64,000 nucleotides of DNA from Capsicum annuum (taxonomy: Eukaryota > Streptophyta > Magnoliopsida > Solanales > Solanaceae), in NCBI RefSeq assembly GCF_002878395.1, contig NC_061114.1:141111423-141175422 (forward strand). Direction: 5' to 3'. The notes under the pieces were generated by a model. The model had not been told where the DNA came from. It saw only the letters and a program-made list of their open reading frames with translations, and made no database searches. This document shows, in pieces, positions 11,827 through 22,373 of this stretch; the first letter of the stretch is position 1, and each line of letters begins with the position of its first letter. A program made the translations under genes and the position numbers.

Positions 11827-13397
11827 TTTTATTTTTGTTGAGTCACAGGTTGATGGGAAGTCAGAGTACCGGAAACTTGAGCTAAGAAGCATGGAAAAAA
11901 CTGACTGTAGGGTCCCATGGACCTCCTTTATGTGTAAAGATGCTACTAGCTAGGCCTAGAGGCCTCAAGGAGTATTTCTATCTCTTAATTAAAAAAGTTC
12001 ACTTTGGGGACAAAGTAGATTTTTAAGTGTGGGGTGGGAAAATTCCTAATTTTTGGCCCAATTTAAAAATTTTCTAGGCTAGGAAGAAGTGAGATATTCT
12101 TATTGGTGCTATTTTTTATTACATGGTGTAAGTGGGTTTATGTGTAAAAAGCATGTTGAAGGAGTGAATTGCTACTTTTAAGACTTCTAGGCTCATGTTT
12201 GTGACTCTTGTATTTGCTGGCTTAAATTTGAATTCATGATATTATTTGGTTGGGAGTCTATGATGATCCTATTGAGATGAGCATGTGCCTTATGCGTGTG
12301 AGATTTTTGTATATTCCTTATTGCATGTGATGTCGAGAACTTTCCCAGTGTGTGTGCAAAGCGAAATAAAGAGTGTGGATTTAGGAGATGATTTTGGCAT
12401 TTCTTTGATAGACTTGTTTTATACCCTTCCATTTTTCCTACCCTTTGTGCATTATCCTAGTTAGCCCCCATTGAGCCTTTAGCCTTTTCTTTGGTAGCCG
12501 CATAAGTAGCCTAATCCATTCTTTGGTAAACCATAATTTGATCCAAAAATCTCCTAAGTTCTTTTATGAAAAAATGATTTAGTAAGGAGTTTGAGAAATT
12601 GAAGAAGAAAAAGGTGAAATTGATGCCACAAGGTAATTATTATTGCTGTTTATATTTGATGTGCGTGGTTGGGAGTGATATAAATGGAGTTAGATATATT
12701 TCCATGATTGTAGAAAAAGAAAAAATTAAATCTTGAAGGAATAAACAATATGCCCACCATGTGTTTGTGAAAATACTTAAAAAGCGATGAGGCAAAATAA
12801 AATAAGGAGGAAGACAAAAAAAGGTGTGAATAGGTTGTTGAAGGTGGTTTTATGTGATTAAAATGCTTAGGAAAGATAGTCACTATTCTTGGCCAAAATA
12901 ATTCCTACCCATCCCTTAGCCTACATTATAACCCAAAAAAAGACCTATTTGATCCTAAATTTCACATTTTAATATTAGTGGAGTATGACACTAAGGGAAA
13001 GCCTATGGTTCATTTTGTGAAATTTGTGAATTCTTTGTGAGAGTAAGCGTAACTTGATTTTTATGCCTGTTATGATAATTGCATTATTGTGAGTGTTATG
13101 GGTAACTCTCTTAGTTGTGAGGGAACATGTTAGATAAATGTGGGTGATTTGTATGATGTCTTATATTGAACAATATGCATGAGTTTGCCATGTATTGAGT
13201 CAATTCTTGAGGCTAGGATTTTCTGGAGTAGGATTCTTGAGCTTTCAATTGTGTATAACATGCGTAGTGTTGTAAACTTGCATTCCATGCAGTCATTGTA
13301 GTACTATCTTGAGTTTTTCTTCTCGTAGTATAAGTGCGTAGTCTCTTCAGATCATGATGCTTATAGTTAAGAACTGTTTGAGGACTAAGAAGGCTTT

Positions 13398-13410
13398 AAG
13401 TGTGAGGTGG
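13398..13410 (+). promoter_or_regulatory. Polypurine tract before LTR4
   Basis: AAGTGTGAGGTGG directly abuts TGATGTTGGG. One purine substitution separates it from the unit 2/LTR3 tract. Confidence 0.7.
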
Positions 13411-15128
13411 TGATGTTGGGTGAATTTATGCATTCTAGCCTTGCTATTTTAGCCGTTTTAGCCTTGTTTTGAGGATGATTCATGTGCCTAATGTGTTGAT
13501 AATGATATAAATGTGCATCTAAGTGTCCATGTATGTGTTTACAATGTTTAATGGTGTTTTCAAACAAATTTTGATTCAAATTGATCATTTAGAGTTCAAC
13601 AGAGAAAACTAGTGTGATTACCTTGAGCTCGGTGTTTTTCTAGTCTATTATGTTGGGTCTAATGTGTTTTAATGAGTTCCTAAGGTTTTAATTATGAATT
13701 ATATGTGAAACAACTTGTGGATAATTTTCAAGGGTCAATTTGATCATGCCAAGGGTCAAAACAATGAGTTAAAGATCAAAGTGAAATTAGCCTATGCATA
13801 GCTCATGTTTTTTATCCACCGTTTTGGATGTTGTGTTGTTTTGAGCTCTAAATTGTTGTGTTTAATGTTATAGGATTCTTGGTGAATGGATTATGATGAT
13901 ATGTCTAGGATATACAAGCTTCAAACCAAGTGTAAATAACTAAAAAAGTCTTGGAATGGATCACAGATGCACAATACTCTACTTGACACCAATTTGGACA
14001 CCTAGAATGTCTAGGGAGAGTGAGGATGCGTGCGAAGTTATTTAGGCACGTTCACCACTCCAAAATGTTCAAAAGGCACCAAAACAATGATCTAAGGTGA
14101 TATATAGGTGACTCTTTTCTGGGAGCGGTGCTCAAACCAGGGCGCAGCCTTGCCTAGAGCGTGGCTATAGCCAAGGCGGCGCCCTCTCCACTTCCGGGCT
14201 CAATAAATGAATGTTTCCAACTCCTACAAGGGTTGGTTTACCACAGGGCTATAAATACATCATGGTCACGTTTTTTACTTACTTTTGGATGTCTTGGACG
14301 AGTTGTGGGGATTCTCAACACTTCTTTTAGGGTTTATATCTCTTAATTTTAGTTTCTTTTATGGTTTGTATCATCAATCGAAGGGATTGGATGATGAATA
14401 TTTCCATTAAAGGCTAAAAATCCCTATCCAGGGTTAAGGCCAAGATCATGACTACTTTTGTTTTGAATTAAGTTTGTTAATTTGCTTATAATCATTGGCT
14501 GTTTATTTATGCTTGTTTTAACTATTTAAGGATTAGCTACCCTTAGAATACATCAATTGTTAACCTTGCGATCTCGGTAGAGAGAATAAGGCGATGGAAT
14601 ATGGGAATAAGCAAATTATGGTTTGTGTTTCTTTATGTAATAAGGAATTCAAATTAGTATCAAGGACAGGGATGTACTTAGATGCCTTACTTGATTCATA
14701 TATAGAATGATATTTGTAAAGAACTTAAGTGAACTATTACATCCCTGCTCAATGATATAGTTGTAAGGTTCTACTTAGGTAAAGGATTAGAGGTTGGAAA
14801 ACCATAATCATGCAACTAAACCTATGAATCAACAACCAATATAAGTAATTTAGCGAATGAAGTTCAATAAAGTAGTATGATTGTTCGTAAGCCTTAACCC
14901 GGGGCTTCTATCCATTGAATTGTTCTAAGTCATTACTTTCCCGCATTAGTCTAGTTTCTTTTTAGTTTCCAATTCTAAAACTCCATTGTTTAATTTTTCT
15001 CAATCTTTGAACTAGAATTGGATAGTCCGCGAATGCAAGTCCCTGAGAGATCGATACTCGGGCTTTCTTGAAGCCACTTTACTACTTGATTAGACCATGT
15101 ACACTTGCATGTGCGCTTGGCGCTGTCA
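13411..15128 (+). repeat. LTR4, outer 3' LTR of the array
   Basis: It starts TGATGTTGGG and ends CGCTGTCA, and is followed by the right copy of the AGAAC duplication instead of a primer site, which identifies it as the terminal LTR. Confidence 0.85.
14250..14257 (+). promoter_or_regulatory. TATA box in LTR4 (TATAAATA)
   Basis: It sits at the same position in the LTR as in copies 1 and 2. Confidence 0.5.
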
Positions 15129-15133
15129 AGAAC
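15129..15133. repeat. Target-site duplication AGAAC, right copy
   Basis: It is identical to 172-176 and lies directly after the last base of LTR4. Confidence 0.8.
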
Positions 15134-17570
15134 CATAGGCTTGCCCTTTGTATTTTTCTCCACTAATGTACACTTACCTTTTTTGGAATCACCAAGGTAT
15201 TAAAGATCTAGATGAAGTTATAAGGTGAGGAAAGGAATATATGGATCAAGTAAATAAAATTCCTTCTTCAATGAAATCGCTTATCCCCTTCTACCCCAAT
15301 TTTTTTAAATTATCCACCTTATTCACCTTTAAATTATTTTCTTTGCTTCCCTTAACTTTTTATCTTAGCATTTCCAAAAAAATCCAACCTACTACTTTCT
15401 TTCTTCACTTGTTTGTCTTTCAAGAGATGTTCTAACTTTAACCCTTTCTTAGCCCCTCAATTGTCTAATTTCTCTTCAATTTCTTTGGGCTAGGAAATTC
15501 AACTTTGTCATCAAACATATCTCTTACTTGCTTATTAAGAAAATAATTTGACAAACTTACATACACCTTTCTTAGCTCATTTTAGTATATCATTCTCTTC
15601 TCCCAAAATAGGAGTTTGAACTACCCTTATATCAATCTCACAATTACACAACCCCCCCCCCCAAAAAAAAAAAAAAAAAACTTAGCTTTTCACTTTTATT
15701 TCCTTACTTAGAATCACGCGAAGCATTAAAGGAGATTATGTGATTTAAGAAAGATTTAAAAATGGGTTTAGTTGTTATAACATGGTCATCATTACAAAAA
15801 GAAAAAATGGGCAAAAAGATCAAAGGGTTTAACTAAGGAACAATGTTAATGTGGGAATTTGACTATGTAACGGGTCAAAAATGATCTCGGATCATCCTCC
15901 AAACCAAGTTTTCCTGGGATTTCACTTTAAATACACTCGGAGAAAGTTCTAGACTACACTTATGTACAAGAATTATTCGAGAATCTCACCATACAAGGCA
16001 TCGTAATCATAGAGCAAAAGTTATTCTCCCAACCGATTTGAGCAATTTGAGCTTAATAAGTTACTCCAAGTCAAAGACTCATCCTTGTAAAGAGAGCCAA
16101 AAATTGAATTTAATGGTCTCACTCAAGTAAAAGCTCATAAACATCCTTACCCCTTTTTCAGAAAGAAAACTATATTTTTGTTTTTTCTTCAAAATCATTT
16201 CATTCATTGACAATGACATTTTAAAAATAATTTCAAGTTTTTGCCTATTCCTAATTAACTCAAAAGACTAGATATGTCACCTAAGGATGTCTCCTTATTA
16301 TCCATAATTGGTAAATATCACTCGATTCGACAAAAAAACTAAAATAAAATAAAGACAAAATATAATAGAAAAGAGAAAACTTGCAAAATCTCACCACACA
16401 AGACATCGTACTCATAGAGCAAAAGCTAGTCTCCTAACTAATTTGACCAATGATCTTATTAAGTTACTCCGAGTCAAAAGCTCATCCTTGTAAAGGGAGA
16501 TCCAAAAGTTAAATTTAATAGTCTCACTCAAGAGAAAGATCATAAACATCCTTGCCTCTTTTTCTCAAAAAGAAAACTATATTTTTTGTTCAAAATCATT
16601 TCATTTCTTGCCAATGGCATTTTGAAAGAATTTTTGAACTTTTTCCAATACCTAATCAACTCAAAAGACAAGATACTTCGCCTAAGGATTTCTCCTTATC
16701 ATCCATCATGGTGAAATATCACCCGGTTCATCAAAGAATTTAAACTAAAATAAAGAAAACAGATAAAAAGAAAGATAAAACAAAAAGTTTCTCCTTGGGA
16801 AAGAACCAAGTTTTGTAGAAAACCCTTGGATTTCACTGGACACGTATATACAAAAAGTGACAACAACAATGTGCCAAAAAAAATTTATCATTAGGTAAAC
16901 TATAAAATCAGAGAAATCTATTTTTTTATAAAAAAAATTAAAAATGAAGAATTTCATGACTTTATTGACCTGACCAGGACACTATCAAGACAATCACACT
17001 TAGGTATCACACTATATAATGCACATGTAACAAGCCTGACAAGGGGAAAATCTGACATTATCATCAATATGCTCAACAAGGGCTAATCCAAATCCATTTC
17101 AATCATAAAGAACAAGCATCATGAGGGCTAAATAAATAAGCATCAAAATACACCCACGAGGTCTAAATATAAATAAACACCAAAAATATAAAATGTAAAT
17201 AAGCATCAAAATGTAAAAAAAGAGTATGTCTATAGAATTCATCTAACAAATGCCATCAAATGAGATCAATAGGTACAGATCATCAAACATAGAATAAGGA
17301 TGCCCCACCCACCTAATAATCATTGTATTGTACCCAATGCAAAAATAAAAAGAGAGTGGAGAAGGGTAAAGACTCTTTATGGTGCACTAGGTGCTTTGGT
17401 CCATGCTAGTGGATGGTCGTACTGTCTCACTAGGAGCGTCATCAGACTAGGCTCCTCTAATTAGGTCTGCTAAAAAAGGCAACTCCTTATCACGTAGGGA
17501 TCTAGAATGATTCTAACTATCCATGTATACTCCTCATCTCTGTATAGTTGCTTGGCTAGCTAAACTTGTT
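15134..17570. other. Noncoding 3' part of the Athila/Tat-like element
   Basis: I see no credible gene. The first 60 bases read on the minus strand resemble the interior 3' noncoding stretch of the tandem array. Homopolymer runs (C9 then A18-19 near 15652-15680) and a 405-bp duplication are the only structured features. Confidence 0.5.
15983..16760. repeat. Approximate tandem duplication, period 405 bp
   Basis: A block starting ATCTCACCA(T/C)ACAAG at 15983 recurs from 16388 with the same succession of phrases: CATCGTA-TCATAGAGCAAAAG, GTTACTCC-AGTCAAA, CTCATCCTTGTAAAG, TCTCACTCAAG, CATAAACATCCTT, TTCATT-TTG-CAATG. The copies differ by many substitutions and small indels, so the duplication is old. 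Confidence 0.75.
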
Positions 17571-17574
17571 AGTC

Positions 17575-18980
17575 TTAAATAAGCCCCTCTGTAAACATGC
17601 CTCCGACCTCATCCCTAATGTGCTCATACCCCTCTCCAAAAAAGTTCATAAATAAAAGTATCGAGCCTGATATCCTAGGATAAAAATCAATCTCTCTCTC
17701 ACCAAGACCTAAAAAGGGTTTCCCAAAGTGAAACTTCGCACGCAAACTATCAAGATCTGCCCTCAAAGATGCCACCACCTTACTAACCCTGCTCTTATCT
17801 AATGTGGCTAATCTCTGCTAAAACTCTAATATTTAGGCATGTAGAGGTGCCATGCCCCACTTATAATATGTAATAGAACACGAAAAGGTGACAAACTCCG
17901 CTTAATAGAATTCTGAATAAACTAGGTAATGTCGTCCACCAACCTAGTAACAATGCAATTGTTTGCCAAAGAGATGAAATAAACTTTGGCAAACGTGATT
18001 GTAGAAACATCATAAGAAACATAACAAATTTCTAAATTGGGTGTAGGAGTCGGGGGGCCTCCACCACCTCTAAACTAGGCAAATCCCCCTCAATTAGATC
18101 CACCAAAACTAATGTTTTCCTCTTAATCCTGATGGATTGTCCTCATCTTGGGAATGTGTGAAATCAAATATTTTTATGCATATAACTCATTAGCCAATCT
18201 TGGATAAGAAAGGGACATTGTACTTAAGGCATAGCAAGTAATGAGTGAAGGAAAGGGCAATAAAGTGATTGGTTGCTTTGACCTTAGTTTCATCATCTCT
18301 GCTATCAGCTCTCCCAAATTTATAGCTACTTTATCCATAATGCACCCAACAATAATATTCCTCTCTATCATTGGTCATTTATTGAAGTAAGTAGGCGGTT
18401 GCCAACGAATCCAAGCCAATGTTTAGCTTGAATTGAAAGTTTCTACCTTTTGATTTGACCAATACCATTTTCCCATAGAGGAAGCCTATTAGAAATCACA
18501 TGAGAAATCCAAGGGAAACATTCATGCCTAATAAATACTCTTTTCTTTCACTCCTCCCTAGATTATATCTTACAAGCAAAATACATCTCATTAACATCCG
18601 AGGTCATGCAGGGACTTTAATACCTCAACCTAGTTCTAGAAAGACAAGGTTGTTCAGCAATCAAAAGTTTGTACTTTTGTTCATTGTGTCGGACAACATA
18701 TGAAGAATAGAATTCCCAAACTAGTTTCAAAAAGTAGCATGGAGGATGAGTAATGGAGGCCAAATCCATGAACATATCCCAAACCCGTTATTTAACTATT
18801 GTAATGATTTCAGGAAAGTGTCCTTCCACACCTTTCATGCTAAATACCTTCTTGGGATTGAAACCCCGAGTGTTTACCCTATCATCATATATCTCTTTCA
18901 CATATTCTACTCCAAAATGGATTTGATCCACCTCCTTGCCAATTCCCTTAGTACATTCTATGGTGGCTTTCACTTTCAGG
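17575..18980 (-). pseudogene. Env-like / plant-transposon-protein-like frame, heavily decayed
   Basis: Minus-strand frames include one reading MIERNIIVGCIMDKVAINLG followed by a P-rich LPFPSLIT stretch (18174-18371). These resemble the so-called putative plant transposon protein domain found in Solanaceae retroelement proteins. A further open piece at 17575-17778 encodes a charged helical start. The frames are offset and stop-ridden. Position downstream of pol in the same orientation fits the env-like ORF of Athila-type elements, although its function in any element is unproven. The identification rests on remembered family appearance and should be treated as tentative. Confidence 0.35.
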
Positions 18981-20700
18981 TCTTCTTCGACTATTTTAGA
19001 GGCTTATTCTTTTCCCTGTATGGTTGTAGATTTTACCTTGCCCTTATCATAGCATTGCCATTTTGAGTACCTCTTAGCAAATTCTTTCGTGGAGACATAC
19101 CTATGAAAAAGAAAATGAAGCTAATGAAAATTAAGGCAAATTCAAGGTAACATGATATATACACCTCATGAGGCTATTTCATTACAACTTTCAACAATTT
19201 AGACTCTGCATTGCCGAACAATCTTCATATTTCACCAATCTAGCTCATAGAACATCCATGACACTAAAGGAAACAAAAATGACCCTATACCCTTAACAAT
19301 GGCATCACCCAATCTATCATAGGGAAAGGCAAGCATTTATATCTCCCGAGTGACTTAGACTTCACCCATGGATTCTATGTTAAGCACATTTACTAACCAA
19401 AGTTGTGGAAGCAACATTTATCAACAAACAACTTCAACCAACAACTACCAATTTTCCAACTTTAAGGACCAATTGAACTCATATTTAGGCTTCAATAATG
19501 ATAAAATTATGACCCAAGAATGAACACATTATCCATTACTACATTCAAGACATCCCTCTCTCATTTATATTTTAACAAACATATGGTGTGCATGAAAGAT
19601 AAGAGCTTGGAAAAATAGAATAAAAAAGCACATGTGAGCAATCCCACCACTAATTCATCACCAAATATATCCATGGTACAAAAACTAACCTAATTGGATC
19701 ATGCACCACACAAATTAGCCAAGAAAAGTCAAGTGGGAATATTATCAAACACATGGTGTGAATTAGTTTAATTAAGCAAGAATTACCAATTAAGCATGTA
19801 AAACAAGGCACCCATTCAAAAATTATCATTCCAAAAATCACAATCCACCAACATAAGCTCAAATTAATCAATTTCAAATGAACAAGTACCATGGGATGTG
19901 AAACACTATTTTTACTTTAAAGAGAATTCAAAGAGAATATCACAAATGATCATACCTCGTAAGTTCACTTAAGATAGGAAAATGATGAAAGAAAATCCCA
20001 ATGTAATATAAGGATTTGAATTCTTAAGATGGGAATTAAGAATTTTGAATTTAGGTTGAAGGAATTTGAAAGTGTGAAGAAAGAGAAGAAGTTGAATTTT
20101 GGAGTGTAAAAATCAGCTAAGGCTCTTGTTTTGGTTGAAAAGTTATCAAATAGGGTAAGATTAAGTCTTTTTATGTCATTTAAAGTGAATATGGGCTTAT
20201 TATATTGGGTAAGACTAATAAGATCCGACCCATTTTTAAAAAAAAACACAATTGTTGGCATGGCTTTAAGGTACTTGCGCCTTGTCTGCATATGCAGTGA
20301 CCCTGGCAGCCAAGGCAGTGTTCCTGACCTGCTGCGCCTGAGCTGCTCAAGAAGATCCCAGTAGGTCAAGGCCGTAATTTCCAATTTTTCACTCAAAATT
20401 TGGGTCACCTGTGTCAAAGATGCACTGGACCAGTGTGTGGGCTACTCATGCAGATCTCACATAGGTCAAGGCAGTAGCTACCAATTATTTTGGCTTAAAA
20501 TTTACGCCACCTGCATAGAATATGTGCACACAGGTGCAAAGCATGTGCCTACGAGTGGTCTCTAAAATATCGGGGCATAGTTTTGAGCCCCTTAACCTAC
20601 CTTTTTGCGTCCCAACTTGTGATATGACCGGCAAACATCCAAAATAAGCTACATTTAGTATCTAAAACACTATAAAACATCAAGAATAAACCTTAGGTTT
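18981..20700. other. Noncoding stretch between env-like frame and pol remnant
   Basis: It contains no gene that I can support. At 20353-20560 two copies of a motif (AGGTCAAGGC-GTA ... CACCTG) repeat with a 110-bp period. The GC content rises locally between 20270 and 20560. No similarity to the 5' LTR at 33268-34584 was found by eye. Confidence 0.5.
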
Positions 20701-20709
20701 TGTCCCAAG

Positions 20710-21035
20710 AAGCGTCTTAGTTATAGTCGTGGTACGACATCACTTGTTCATTAATTTGGGTCCTTGAAACGTAGCGACTCAACCTTAGTTGCTCTGGTTT
20801 TACCAATATGGTAATTCTTAATCCTTTTTCCTTCACTATAAACCTCCTTCTCTCTTGGTCTTCTAGTTTAATTTCTCCATTTGGATAGACATAAGAGACC
20901 ACGAATAGGCCCTACCACTTAGTTTTAATATTTTTCATTGAAAGTTTCAGCCTAGAGTTTAAGAAGATCACATCATCACCCACACCAAAACTCTTGGTTC
21001 AAATTCTTAGCATCATGCCACCTCTTCATTTTGAC
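20710..21035 (-). pseudogene. Integrase C-terminal remnant
   Basis: The minus strand carries MKRWHDAKN in one frame and phrases corresponding to a region rich in Asn-Ser-Arg-Leu-Lys-Leu in the next. The frame at 20717-20902 follows, starting MVSYVYPNGEIKLE. This is the usual end of Athila/Tat integrases, where the last domain has a PHGA-like turn followed by VELE. Two or more frame shifts separate the pieces. The domain would bind DNA and aid strand transfer; this copy cannot. Confidence 0.5.
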
Positions 21036-21233
21036 TTTGTTTGAGCTAATTCCTGGAGCAATGCCTTTGATGTCTGCTATGGTCCACCCAATAGCACGAA
21101 TGAACTTTTTCATAATAGATTTTGAGGCCTCCACTTACTTAGGCAATAGATCATCAGAAAAAGTGATTGGCTAAGTGTTGTTCTCACCTAAGAAGACATA
21201 TCGAATAGGTGAAGGCAATGGATTAAATTTGAT
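21036..21233 (-). pseudogene. Start of the reverse-transcriptase region, fused to integrase
   Basis: The minus strand reads YVFLGENNT, then KKFIRAIGWTIADIKGIAPG. This is the conserved linker just before the RT palm in Athila/Tat polyproteins. The text then runs straight into the integrase C-terminal phrase. The RT palm, RNase H and integrase core are therefore absent, removed by an internal deletion of roughly 2.5-3 kb (size inferred from typical elements). Confidence 0.55.
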
Positions 21234-21870
21234 TTAAAGTGGTTCAAGAATAGAAGGTTTGGCTGGTGAAATTTCATGATTTTCCAAATCAAGATTCAAC
21301 TTGCAAGGATATCTAGTAGAAGATCCAAGACCCATCAATGAAGTAACCACCTCATCGCATTCTTTAATCGTCTCACTCCCCAAGTTCCACAATACACCCA
21401 CCAACGGGTCATTCACAAGATCTGTCTCCTTAGTGTTAGTCACCTCATCATCAATCATATCTAGTAATGAAACACCTAGAAAATCCCTAGGTTGTTTTAT
21501 AGACTTACACACATTGAAGGAGACATCTTCATTATTCACCCGAAACTTTATTTTATCATATTCAACATAAACTAAGGCCCTTACGATAGCTAAGAATAGC
21601 CTACCAAGAATGATTAGAACCTCATGATCAATCTCACAATCAAGAATAACTAAGTCATCCAAAAAAATAAACCGATCAACTTTCACAAGAACATCATACA
21701 ACACACCCATGAGATTTTTGATTTAACAATCGACCATTAAAAGCCTTATAGTGGTAGGCTTAGGAGCTAATACTTCTCCTAAGATCACACAATGATTTTC
21801 CAAACATATGCACCCCCATAGTGCAAACAATAGTGAATGCACCCAAGTATTCCTTCTTCACCACCATTGT
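21234..21870 (-). pseudogene. Retropepsin (protease) region, active site altered
   Basis: The open frame 21234-21710 reads GVLYDVLVKVDRFIFLDDLV, and then EVLIILGRLFLA, the C-terminal hydrophobic-Gly motif of retropepsins. Upstream, after a frame shift and stop, the catalytic region appears as SLCDLRRS. The Gly expected two residues after the catalytic Asp is an Arg (codon at 21778-21780). The protease would have cut the gag-pol polyprotein. The remaining tail (MIDDEVTNTKETD) is an acidic spacer before RT. Confidence 0.6.
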
Positions 21871-22372
21871 GCTAGACATTATGGCACTAAAATTGTAGTT
21901 TAGCATAATATTTTCAAAATCCATAACTCATTTCTTTGTGACTCAATTCTTAATGAATTTAGCATACCCGAGCATCTCTTGTAAAGCTTCTAACAAGAGA
22001 ATATTCACTGATAGGTTGCTAAATTTTGCCAGAAATTTCTTGAACTTGGTACATCTTCTTTCTTCTTAACCCTTTTTGTGAATGGGTGAGGAATTTTTAT
22101 TTGGGTTATAGGAACAATCGAAGTTTCATCCAATTTTGGGATGCTATCATCAACCACTTGTGGAGCTTCCTCACTTTCAACCCTATCTTCATCTACCTCT
22201 AAATTTTCAATAATTAGATCATTGGTCTTTGGAACCGCATTATTTGACTTCTCTAGCCGCTTTCTCATTTCATTGACTTTTTCATCACTTTCGATTTCAT
22301 TGGGGTCTTTATCAAGATCAAAAATATCCTTACCAAGAGTCAACCTTTCACGACCTAAACTAGGGCCTGGCC
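21871..22372 (-). pseudogene. Gag/protease linker, second half of the split gag
   Basis: The open frame runs from inside the adjoining LTR. From about 22370 it reads SLGRERLTLGKDIFDLD, an acidic stretch with ESDEKVNEMRKRLE, and then IKIPHPFTKRVKKKED, which corresponds to the P-P-F-P-R-basic motif before the protease of Athila/Tat elements. The first half of this gag lies beyond 31734, so the gene is split by the Tekay-like insertion. Confidence 0.55.
22368..22372. repeat. Probable target-site duplication of the Tekay-like element, left copy
   Basis: TGGCC lies one base left of the LTR edge, against TGACC at 31735-31739 on the right. One mismatch and a one-base offset make it suggestive only, but the host gag text resumes correctly on both sides. 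Confidence 0.4.
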
Positions 22373-22373
22373 G

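Larger units (their letters stand above)
177..15128 (+). mobile_element. Tandem LTR-retrotransposon array (four LTRs, three interiors)
   Basis: A repeat of about 4.41 kb runs 3.4 times. Each unit is an LTR that begins TGATGTT(G/A)GG and ends CTGTCA (degraded in LTR2), then a primer site resembling the 3' end of plant tRNA-Asp (TGGCGCCG... core), a zinc-knuckle reading frame, a long noncoding stretch and a polypurine tract (AAGTGTGGGGTGG). No protease, RT or integrase is present, so the unit is non-autonomous. The tRNA-Asp-type primer site and the TTGGGAGGCAACCCAA motif are typical of Athila/Tat Ty3/gypsy elements. Only the two outermost ends carry the target duplication, so the array behaves as one insertion expanded by LTR-LTR recombination or inserted already concatenated. 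Confidence 0.85.

Noticed and set aside
19965..20417. 150-codon minus-strand open frame
   Set aside because: It has no recognisable domain, a composition matching the surrounding noncoding DNA, and internal 110-bp DNA repeats; it is probably a chance frame.
20000..20700. Possible 3' LTR of the Athila/Tat-like element
   Set aside because: It shares only general style (CACCTG/GTGTGTGCACAG words) with 33268-34584, with no collinear similarity, and an env-like frame lies further downstream.
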